Assembly: GCA_002733465.1 (NCBI GenBank)
Contig: NVVT01000008.1
Location: 57,372-64,397, forward strand
Direction of reading: 5' to 3'
DNA length: 7,026 bases
DNA from: Kangiella sp.
GTDB lineage: Bacteria > Pseudomonadota > Gammaproteobacteria > Enterobacterales > Kangiellaceae
The position numbers were made by a program, and so were the translations under genes. Every line of letters starts with the position of its first letter. The stretch's first letter is position 1. Below, one piece after another: positions 1-5,552 of the stretch. The notes beneath the pieces are model-generated. The model saw only the letters and a program-made list of their open reading frames with translations. It made no database searches and was not told the DNA's origin.

Positions 1-1517
1 TTTTTGATACCTCTTTTCTTGGATGGTCTTCAAAAGTTCATCTCATGCTTTTGATGATGTTACTTCCTCTTTTAGCTATGATCGTTACCTATGGTGAACT
101 CAGCACGAAAACCGCTAAAACAGGGATTCCAAAATTCACTTTTACTCATCCAGTTTCTTCATTTCATTTAGCTCTCATTCCCATAGTATTTGGTATCGCT
201 TTAAGTTTCATCTTTATGAGTCTTTGGTTTTTATTTATTGCACAAACTGATAATAGTCTGTTTGAAACTACCATTGTTTTAACGACCTGTATTATTTGCG
301 TCGCATGGTTACAATTTATGGCTTGGAGACTTTCTGACACTCCTTATTTAACTATCATTACTTTCATCTGTTTAGTGGGTTTATTATTTATTTTTATTGT
401 TTCTTTATGGAATGCAGATTCTACGCCCCCGCTAATTAATATCAATTTAGCACTATTGGGCCTTACTCTACTAGCCATAAGTGGCTTGTGGCTAGCCATA
501 AATTCAGTAAAAAAAGAAAGAACTCATCAAAGTATCGGCAAAAAATGGAAGTTATCGGAATTCCAATTTATTGGTTTTTCTTTACCTACAACATATACAT
601 CAAAGCAACATGCATTATTTAGATATGAGTGGCGTGTATTTGGATGGATATTACCAATGACCGGAATTTTTATTGCTTCAATTTTTACTTTCACTTTGTT
701 TTCGCTAGAATCAAATAAGAAAATTTTTGACTTACTCGCCATTATTGTTTTAAGTTTCATCTATATACCTCTATTTACTCCCGCAACCATGTCAAAAAAT
801 TACCTAGGCTCTACGTCAAGCTCAATTTTAAGTTTTACCGCCCAACTGCCGATGTCAAATTTTGACTTAGCAATGTCAAAGCTAAAACTTACGTTAAAAA
901 GTACCGGTTTATTTTTGATAATCGCGATGTTACCGATTAATATATTTTTACTGTCTTTGGAAATCGGAGAAAACAGTTTTCAGCCTTGGTCATGGTTGGT
1001 TGCTCATTTTGGCGGTTTTAAAGCAGTGACTATTTGGTTGTTTATTAACTGGTTAATCCCAGCATCAATTTGGTCAATTAATGCCAATATATTATCTTGG
1101 GGATTAAACGGTAGACCTTTTTATAGTTCAAAAGCGATGACAATCGGTTCGATTGCAATTAGCTTTATTGCTTTGATCAGCTATCGTTTTTATATTTCAG
1201 ACGAATTTAAAAATTGGATAATAGATTTAATTCCTGCACTGACGATATTGCTATTTTTAACCATTGGGCTGATTTTATCTTGGGCAATTAAACGTTTTAA
1301 TAATGTTTACGTTGATGAAAGAAAGCGGATTATATTGAAAAATATTTACCTAACAGCTATATCTTTTATGATTTATTCGTTATTAACCTTGTGGTTAGTT
1401 AACTTAAATGCTGACGTCAATTTTTATGGTAGTTTTATTATTTGTAACATAACAATGTTAGGGATTTTACCTTATTTAACTGCACCATTTTTTATTAGAG
1501 TTAATCGTTCTAGATAA
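1..1517 (+). CDS. Polytopic membrane protein, possible ABC-2-type permease (5' partial)
   Basis: The frame is open from the left edge (codons from position 3) through the first ATG at 45 to the stop at 1515-1517. No Shine-Dalgarno sequence lies suitably before 45, so the true start is probably outside the window. Counting from that ATG (490 residues), I see about 12-13 hydrophobic segments, near residues 1-17, 42-66, 75-95, 101-121, 132-152, 199-221, 228-248, 286-307, 322-343, 364-382, 390-412, 432-452 and 462-484. Longer polar stretches fall at about 153-198 and 250-285. The segment ALFRYEWR (190-197), just before a membrane helix, and the polar stretch with LPMSNFDLAMSKLK (268-281) recall the cytoplasmic parts of ABC-2-type exporter permeases. 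That is a resemblance, not a firm assignment. No ATPase gene is visible, though it could lie upstream. The membrane location is secure; the function is not. The gene converges on the LysE-type gene across a 44-bp gap. Confidence 0.8.
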   Translation, partial: FDTSFLGWSSKVHLMLLMMLLPLLAMIVTYGELSTKTAKTGIPKFTFTHPVSSFHLALIPIVFGIALSFIFMSLWFLFIAQTDNSLFETTIVLTTCIICVAWLQFMAWRLSDTPYLTIITFICLVGLLFIFIVSLWNADSTPPLININLALLGLTLLAISGLWLAINSVKKERTHQSIGKKWKLSEFQFIGFSLPTTYTSKQHALFRYEWRVFGWILPMTGIFIASIFTFTLFSLESNKKIFDLLAIIVLSFIYIPLFTPATMSKNYLGSTSSSILSFTAQLPMSNFDLAMSKLKLTLKSTGLFLIIAMLPINIFLLSLEIGENSFQPWSWLVAHFGGFKAVTIWLFINWLIPASIWSINANILSWGLNGRPFYSSKAMTIGSIAISFIALISYRFYISDEFKNWIIDLIPALTILLFLTIGLILSWAIKRFNNVYVDERKRIILKNIYLTAISFMIYSLLTLWLVNLNADVNFYGSFIICNITMLGILPYLTAPFFIRVNRSR

Positions 1518-1546
1518 ATGAAATGATTTGTTGTTGTTTCGACTCC

Positions 1547-1565
1547 TTAATTCGAGACTAATTAA
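1547..1565. repeat. Isolated copy of the TCGA-centred repeat at the operon 3' end
   Basis: TTAATTCGAGACTAATTAA shares its first ten bases exactly with 4062-4071 and has the same layout (TTAATTCGA, spacer, CTAATTAA) as the unit at 4112-4125. Its ends TTAATT and AATTAA form a perfect 6-bp inverted repeat around a 7-nt centre. It spans the convergent gap and the last bases, including the stop codon, of the LysE-type gene. The stem is A/T only and has no U-run, so I do not call it a terminator. Confidence 0.5.
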
Positions 1566-2206
1566 TAATTAACACTAACGATTAATTTCAATGCTAACAG
1601 GCTAAAAATAACCGCAACCGCTCTGTCTATATAAAGATTGAAGTTGCCGTTATGTTTTATCTTATCTGCCACTTTAGAGCCTAAAATCACATAAATAGTT
1701 TCTACAACAATAGCTACCGCAATAACTAATGTTCCTAAATACATCAATTGAAAAGATACACTTCCTGCATTATCTCGAACAAATGCAGGTAGGTAGGCGA
1801 TAAAAAATAGAGCGACTTTTGGATTAAAAAGATCGACTAATACGCCTTGATTAAAAACCGCCATTAGTGGCTCTTTATTTGGTTGTGGGTCATCTACAGA
1901 ACTCGGCATTTTACCAGATGTTTTTTTAGAAGCTACACTTTGATAAGCTAAAAATAATAAATACCCCGCACCGACTAACTTGACTATTGTAAAAGCTAAT
2001 TCAGATGACTTTAAAATAAGACTCACACCAATAGCCGATAAAACAACATGAATAAAGGCTCCAACGGAAAGTCCTAAAATAGAGACTATACCTGCGCGCT
2101 TTCCACCTGATAGTGTCTTGGTCAAAATGTAAACAAGATCAGGTCCGGGCGCGATATTAAGCGCCAAAGCCGATGATAAGAAAAATAACCAAAACTGTAT
2201 ATCCAC
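1562..2206 (-). CDS. LysE/RhtB-family amino acid exporter
   Basis: This is a 214-aa inner-membrane exporter of the LysE/RhtB superfamily, which effluxes amino acids or related small metabolites by proton antiport. The family's N-terminal signature is clear: a first helix followed by NIAPGPDLVYIL (17-28), a small-residue-rich second helix (about 40-65), a third near 72-90, and the central motif DLFNPKVALFFIAYLPAF (125-142). Two further helices lie at about 153-178 and 193-212. Length is normal for the family (about 205-215 aa). I place the start at the GTG at 2206-2204 (protein MDIQFW...). An AAGAGA sequence sits 6 nt upstream, and family members commonly begin just there. An in-frame TTG at 2230 would give 222 aa but would overlap the preceding gene and lacks a better ribosome site. 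The gene starts 10 nt after the aldehyde dehydrogenase stop, so the two are almost certainly co-transcribed and translationally coupled. Substrate unknown; an amino-acid-like compound handled by the operon is the natural guess. Confidence 0.93.
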   Translation of the reverse strand: MDIQFWLFFLSSALALNIAPGPDLVYILTKTLSGGKRAGIVSILGLSVGAFIHVVLSAIGVSLILKSSELAFTIVKLVGAGYLLFLAYQSVASKKTSGKMPSSVDDPQPNKEPLMAVFNQGVLVDLFNPKVALFFIAYLPAFVRDNAGSVSFQLMYLGTLVIAVAIVVETIYVILGSKVADKIKHNGNFNLYIDRAVAVIFSLLALKLIVSVNY

Positions 2207-2212
2207 GTTTTT

Positions 2213-2218
2213 TCTCTT
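2213..2218 (-). promoter_or_regulatory. Ribosome binding site of the LysE-type gene
   Basis: Read on the minus strand, AAGAGA lies 6 nt before the GTG at 2206 and shares bases with the TAA stop codon of the aldehyde dehydrogenase gene (TAAGAGA). It is the reason for choosing the GTG over the upstream in-frame TTG. The overlap with the stop codon suggests that ribosomes terminating on the upstream gene help start this one. Confidence 0.65.
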
Positions 2219-3698
2219 AGTTAATCTCAATCCAAGTGGTTTTCATCACGGTGTAATGATCCATTGCATGAAGCGACTTATCAACACCATTTCCAGATTG
2301 TTTAAATCCACACCACGGCACTGTTTGATCGGTTGAATCATAACTATTAATTCCAACTTGCCCTGCCCTAATTTCTTTTGCTACCGATAACGCTTTATCA
2401 ATATTTTGCGTCCAAACACCCGCACTTAACCCATATTTTGAATCGTTAGCTATTTCGATTGCTTGCTTTTCGGTTTTAAATGTTATCACAGATAACACGG
2501 GGCCAAATATTTCCTCCTGTGCAATTCTCATGTTATTGGTCACCTCATCAAAAATGGTTGGCTGGAAATAATAACCGCCTATCTGTTCCAATATTCGATG
2601 ACCACCCATATAAAGCTTCGCACCTTCTTTTTTTCCTACAGCCACATAACTTTCTATTCTATCGAGTTGCTCTTTGCTAATAACGCAGCCAATTTGAGTA
2701 GCCTTATCCTGTGGCATTCCAATGGTTATTGATTCTGTAATTTCTTTTATTTTTACAAGTAATTCGTCTTTTATTGTTTCTTCAACCACTAATCTTGAAC
2801 CAGCACTGCAAACTTGTCCTTGATTATAAAAGCAGCCCCAAACGATAGATTCTGCCACTTGATTCAAGTTTTTTGCATCCGCAAATACAATTTGAGGCGA
2901 CTTACCGCCACCCTCTATATAAATACGCTTCATATTGGATTGAGAAGCATACGAAAGAAACAGCTTGCCGACTTCTGATGATCCGGTGAAGGTTACACAA
3001 TCTATATCTTCATGCATGCCAATCGCTTTTCCGACTTTAGCATCACCTGTCACCACATTAAAAACACCTTTAGGTAATCCTGCTTTTATCGCCAGTTCAG
3101 CAACTTTTAATGCCGTCAATGATGACTGCTCAGCTGGTTTAAGAATAACCGAGTTGCCAGTAATCAATGCGGGTCCTAATTTATAGCACGCAAGATATAA
3201 GGGAAAATTCCAAGCGACTACTGCGCCTACAACACCAATGGGTTCTTTGCTGACAATGCCAATTTTGTTTCTTTCTATCGGAGCGGTTTCGCCATACACT
3301 TTATCAATAGCCTCAGCATGCCAACGAATTAAATTGGCAGATTTAGGAATATCTAAACTCTCACAATTACTAATAGGTTTGCCCGTTTCTAAGGATTCGA
3401 TCATCGCCAACTCGGCAGCATTCTCATCAATTAAATTTGCAAAACGAATCAAAACCTCTTTTCTTTCTTTAGGTGCTAAATGACTCCATCGGCCGTCGTT
3501 AAAAGCATTTCGGGCGCTGGTAACAGCAACCTCAACATCACGCTGGTCACAATTTGCAATGCTTGCTAAAACTTTACCTGTAGCAGGATTAATTGTATCA
3601 AATTGCTCCCCCGAAACTGCTGGACAATACTGACCATCAATAAATGCATCTCCACAAAAATCGATTAGATTGGATTTTGTTTTATTAAGTAAATCCAT
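2217..3698 (-). CDS. NAD(P)+-dependent aldehyde dehydrogenase, PuuC-like
   Basis: This 493-aa cytoplasmic aldehyde dehydrogenase is full length for the ALDH superfamily. It oxidises an aldehyde to the carboxylate with NAD(P)+. All key residues are present: oxyanion-hole Asn164 in AWNFP, Lys187 in ILKPAE, the cofactor loop FTGSSEVG (237-244), general base Glu262 in IEGGGKSP, catalytic Cys297 in GQVCSAG, and Glu396 in EEIFGP. The segments RWHAEAIDKVYGE (125-137), SNMKR (254-258), FYNQGQVC (290-297) and the C-terminal QSGNGVDKSLHAMDHYT closely match the PuuC/AldH branch, which handles gamma-glutamyl-aminobutyraldehyde and other amino-aldehydes. The start ATG has AAGAGG 11 nt upstream. It sits 44 nt after the ABM-fold gene and 10 nt before the exporter gene. 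Given the upstream flavin amine oxidase, its substrate is probably the aldehyde that enzyme releases (inference). ALDH class is certain; the PuuC grouping is likely; the exact substrate is unknown. Confidence 0.95.
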   Translation of the reverse strand: MDLLNKTKSNLIDFCGDAFIDGQYCPAVSGEQFDTINPATGKVLASIANCDQRDVEVAVTSARNAFNDGRWSHLAPKERKEVLIRFANLIDENAAELAMIESLETGKPISNCESLDIPKSANLIRWHAEAIDKVYGETAPIERNKIGIVSKEPIGVVGAVVAWNFPLYLACYKLGPALITGNSVILKPAEQSSLTALKVAELAIKAGLPKGVFNVVTGDAKVGKAIGMHEDIDCVTFTGSSEVGKLFLSYASQSNMKRIYIEGGGKSPQIVFADAKNLNQVAESIVWGCFYNQGQVCSAGSRLVVEETIKDELLVKIKEITESITIGMPQDKATQIGCVISKEQLDRIESYVAVGKKEGAKLYMGGHRILEQIGGYYFQPTIFDEVTNNMRIAQEEIFGPVLSVITFKTEKQAIEIANDSKYGLSAGVWTQNIDKALSVAKEIRAGQVGINSYDSTDQTVPWCGFKQSGNGVDKSLHAMDHYTVMKTTWIEIN

Positions 3699-3742
3699 AC
3701 TATGTAGTACCTCTTATTAATCGCCGGTCGTAAGTTTTCAAG

Positions 3743-4045
3743 CTAATCTTGGTAAGTATCAAATTGACGAGAGACATCTTCTAGCTCTAACAACATTTTC
3801 TCATCAAACTCATAATATTTTGGAACTTCATAATCTTCGCCAGCAAATTTTTTGATGGATTCGATATCTTTCCAAAATGTCATCATATTAAAATGAGCAA
3901 CGCCACCCTCGATACGATGTAAAACGTAGGCTCCCATATTACCTGGTGTTGATTTATAATCAGGTAATGCGACTTCTCGCATTTTCTTTAAATACTCATC
4001 GGAATCTTCCAAAGATGTCGTTCCATGCCAAATTCTAGTAATCAT
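3743..4045 (-). CDS. ABM-fold (antibiotic biosynthesis monooxygenase-like) small protein
   Basis: This 100-aa protein looks like a single dimeric alpha/beta barrel (ferredoxin-like) domain of the ABM family. It begins with a beta strand MITRIWHG, has a helix around 12-26, then LPDYKSTPGNMGAYVLHR (27-44), a strand AHFNMMTFW (50-58) and a helix around 60-68 ending FAGEDYE. The LPDY-x3-TPGN-x-GAYVL and TFW-x6-FAGED pattern is typical of a conserved bacterial subgroup of this family that is usually uncharacterised. Members of the fold include cofactor-free monooxygenases, heme-degrading enzymes and simple binding proteins, so the activity cannot be named from sequence. The ribosome site is strong: GGAG 6 nt before the ATG. 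It lies between the flavoenzyme gene (114 bp away, across a repeat cluster) and the aldehyde dehydrogenase gene (44 bp), which points to a role in the same pathway. It could be an accessory that handles a reactive intermediate. Confidence 0.88.
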   Translation of the reverse strand: MITRIWHGTTSLEDSDEYLKKMREVALPDYKSTPGNMGAYVLHRIEGGVAHFNMMTFWKDIESIKKFAGEDYEVPKYYEFDEKMLLELEDVSRQFDTYQD

Positions 4046-4060
4046 TTTATTCTCCGTTAG

Positions 4061-4130
4061 TTTAATTCGAGTCGAGCTAATTTAAGTCGAGCTAATTTAA
4101 GTCGAGCCTAATTAATTCGAACTAATTTAG
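4061..4130. repeat. Cluster of short degenerate TCGA-centred repeats
   Basis: The gap between the flavoenzyme and ABM-fold genes contains back-to-back imperfect copies of a unit near TTTAAGTCGAGCTAA. The units are at 4061-4080 (TTTAATTCGAGTCGAGCTAA), 4081-4095 (TTTAAGTCGAGCTAA), 4096-4111 (TTTAAGTCGAGCCTAA) and 4112-4125 (TTAATTCGAACTAA), followed by a decayed fifth starting at 4126. Each unit has a TCGA core flanked by A/T runs, so units are themselves near-palindromic. The best is 4111-4126, which matches its own reverse complement at 14 of 16 positions. On the transcribed strand this lies in the leader of the ABM-fold gene, ending just before its GGAG ribosome site. No reading frame of note uses it. 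Origin and function are unknown. Confidence 0.75.
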
Positions 4131-4134
4131 ATCA

Positions 4135-4148
4135 GTTTTAGATAAAAC
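4135..4148. repeat. Small palindrome after the flavoenzyme stop codon
   Basis: GTTTTAGATAAAAC is a perfect 6-bp inverted repeat (GTTTTA and TAAAAC) around two bases. It begins 12 nt beyond the flavoenzyme stop on the minus strand. As RNA the loop would have to open to about four bases, leaving a weak A/U stem, and no clear U-tract follows. It could be a protein-binding half-site pair or chance in AT-rich DNA. Confidence 0.35.
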
Positions 4149-4159
4149 CCTTTGCTTAC

Positions 4160-5353
4160 TTATACTACATAAACTTCCTGTACTTTCTTTCCTGTTTGCA
4201 GCCGGCTAGTAGATAATCTAGAAAGATCAAGAGTCCGGTATTCTCCATAGGTAATTAATTCACTAATAGCTCTTCCTGCCGCTGGCGATTGTTGTAAGCC
4301 ATGACCACTGAATCCGTTACAGCAGTAAAAATTATCCATACCGGCTAATAGACCGAGTAAAGCATTATGATCCATCATATTCATTTCATAGTGACCCGCC
4401 CATGCACTGACCATTTTTATTGCCTCAAATGCAGGAACAAGCTCAGCCAGTTTTGGCCACAATCGCTCTTCAAAGAAGGGATAATCAACCTCTAAATCTA
4501 AACATTCTGGATCATTATCTTCGTCAGGTTGTTGTCCACAAATAAACGTCTCACCTTCTCGTCTTACATACATTCCGTCGGGATCGATTATCAAAGGTTT
4601 CATATCAACTGGTTCTTGAGACTTAAAAACGAAAACCGAACGTTTTCGTGAAGAAACGGGTAATTCTAATCCAGCCATTTCGGCAATAAATCGAGCTCTA
4701 GGTCCTGCTACATTAACAATACTTCCACAACTAAATGAACCAGAGTTTTTAGTAACAACCTCTTCAACTTTACCGTTCTTGGTTTTCAAAGAGACAACTT
4801 CATCTTGCAAATAGTCTACCTTCAAAGAGCGCGCTTTTCGTTTGAACGCCTGTAATAAACTATAGGGATCGAACCAACCTTCATTGTGTATACCTAATGT
4901 CGCGCCTGTTAAATTATGAGTATTAAGCCAAGTATACCTTTCGGCTAATTGTTGAGGTGTTTGCCAAATAACATCTTTAACGCCTAATCGTTTTTGAGTC
5001 TCAAACGCTTCTTTTAAAGATGCTTCAACGTCGCTGTTGGCCAAAAATAAATAGCCAGATTCCACAAATGATAACTCAGGCCTTTCATCATCGACACTTA
5101 AATAATCAGCCACATTTTTAACAAAGTGAATTCCAAACTGCGATATTTGGATGTTTTCAGGCGTCGAAAATTGCTGCCTAATACAGCAATTTGAGCGAGC
5201 GGTGGAGCTATCTTGATAAGTCGAATCTTTTTCAATAACAAGAACTGATCCATCAAAATCAGGATTGCTAGCCAACCAAAATGCCGTTGAACTGCCCATA
5301 ATAGCGCCACCGATAATGATGACATCGTAGCGCTTGTTCTGTAAATTCACCAT
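4160..5353 (-). CDS. FAD-dependent oxidoreductase, DAO family, FOXRED1/sarcosine-oxidase-like
   Basis: This is a 397-aa flavoenzyme of the D-amino-acid-oxidase (DAO) fold, whose members oxidise C-N bonds of amino acids or amines and give an imine, hence an aldehyde or keto acid plus an amine. Residues (from the ATG at 5353): the N-terminal dinucleotide-binding strand RYDVIIIGGAIMGSS (8-22), the ribose-binding acid Glu41 in VIEKD, IRQQFSTPENIQIS (58-71), EGWFDPYSL (158-166), SAWAGHYEMN (316-325) and NGFSGHGLQQSPAAGRA (346-362). The IRQQFS-x-PENIQ, EGWFDP, WAGxYExN and GFSGHGLQQ blocks place it near the FOXRED1 branch. The middle glycine of the usual GxGxxG is Ala (GGAIMG). The ATG at 5353 has GGGA 4 nt upstream. 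An in-frame GTG at 5371 would add six residues and has a poorer site. It is the first gene of the unit, facing the LysR gene. Fold and cofactor are secure; substrate is not known. Confidence 0.92.
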   Translation of the reverse strand: MVNLQNKRYDVIIIGGAIMGSSTAFWLASNPDFDGSVLVIEKDSTYQDSSTARSNCCIRQQFSTPENIQISQFGIHFVKNVADYLSVDDERPELSFVESGYLFLANSDVEASLKEAFETQKRLGVKDVIWQTPQQLAERYTWLNTHNLTGATLGIHNEGWFDPYSLLQAFKRKARSLKVDYLQDEVVSLKTKNGKVEEVVTKNSGSFSCGSIVNVAGPRARFIAEMAGLELPVSSRKRSVFVFKSQEPVDMKPLIIDPDGMYVRREGETFICGQQPDEDNDPECLDLEVDYPFFEERLWPKLAELVPAFEAIKMVSAWAGHYEMNMMDHNALLGLLAGMDNFYCCNGFSGHGLQQSPAAGRAISELITYGEYRTLDLSRLSTSRLQTGKKVQEVYVV

Positions 5354-5425
5354 GACATCCCACTTGAACACTATTTAAGTCTTACTTTTAAATTAATTTA
5401 ACAATTGGCAAATCTCAAAACAAAC

Positions 5426-5495
5426 GCTATTTTATAATGCTATGGATAAGTTATGCTTATTCGTATAAAATAACTCCACATTATAAAATGATAGC
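5426..5495. repeat. Inverted repeat framing the divergent control region
   Basis: TTTTATAATG at 5430-5439 is repeated in perfect inverted form as CATTATAAAA at 5479-5488. The arms extend outward as GCTA (5426-5429) and TAGC (5492-5495), the right one displaced by three bases. Each arm contains a TATAAT reading outward from neither gene or toward one of them depending on strand, so the symmetry may simply reflect two -10 elements. It may also provide extra regulator contacts around the central T-N11-A dyad. The rest of the 199-bp gap (5354-5552) is A/T-rich. A weak plus-strand candidate there is TTGATT at 5499-5504 with TAAAAA at 5523-5528. Confidence 0.5.
5446..5460. promoter_or_regulatory. 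Putative LysR-type operator (T-N11-A dyad)
   Basis: ATAAG-TTATG-CTTAT is a perfect 5-bp dyad with a 5-bp centre. It contains T at 5447 and A at 5459 separated by exactly 11 bases, the T-N11-A form bound by LysR-family dimers. It sits in the divergent region between the LysR gene and the operon it probably controls, the usual place for such a site. A possible plus-strand -10 (TATAAA, 5464-5469) begins 4 nt beyond it, so binding here could also allow autoregulation. Confidence 0.55.
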
Positions 5496-5508
5496 TACTT
5501 GATTTAAA
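5480..5508 (-). promoter_or_regulatory. Candidate sigma-70 promoter for the catabolic operon
   Basis: On the minus strand a TTTAAA at 5508-5503 (4 of 6 matches to TTGACA) is followed after 17 bp by a consensus TATAAT at 5485-5480. Transcription would begin near 5473, about 120 nt before the flavoenzyme start. The region is very AT-rich, so spurious -10 matches are expected. The consensus hexamer with correct spacing makes this the best candidate. The LysR-type dyad at 5446-5460 would then lie just downstream of the start, a position that suits repression. Confidence 0.4.
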
Positions 5509-5552
5509 ACTGTAAAACATTTTAAAAACAACATTATTAAAAATAATCCGTT

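Noticed and set aside
527..760. Minus-strand open frame of 77 codons inside the membrane-protein gene
   Set aside because: It is antisense to a well-supported transmembrane coding frame, shows no family resemblance and has no ribosome site; it is a shadow of the real gene.
1518..1565. Possible bidirectional terminator between convergent genes
   Set aside because: The only inverted repeat has an A/T-only 6-bp stem, no GC-rich core and no adjacent T-run, so an intrinsic terminator is not supported.
2480..3483. Three plus-strand open frames (2480-2680, 2965-3186, 3238-3483) within the aldehyde dehydrogenase gene
   Set aside because: All lie antisense to a complete ALDH with intact catalytic residues, and their translations resemble no protein.
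4061..4130. CRISPR array
   Set aside because: Units are 14-20 bp, contiguous and degenerate, without unique spacers or cas genes nearby.
5098..5325. Minus-strand 75-codon frame within the flavoenzyme gene
   Set aside because: It overlaps the FAD-binding N-terminus in another frame, so it is a by-product of that gene.
2217..5353. Complete puu (gamma-glutamylputrescine) pathway
   Set aside because: The aldehyde dehydrogenase is PuuC-like, but the oxidase resembles FOXRED1 rather than PuuB, and no PuuA ligase, PuuD hydrolase or transaminase gene is present.
5405..5438. Plus-strand promoter TTGGCA ... TATAAT for the LysR gene
   Set aside because: The hexamers are good but are separated by 22 bp, too long for a sigma-70 promoter; no better -35 pairs with this -10.
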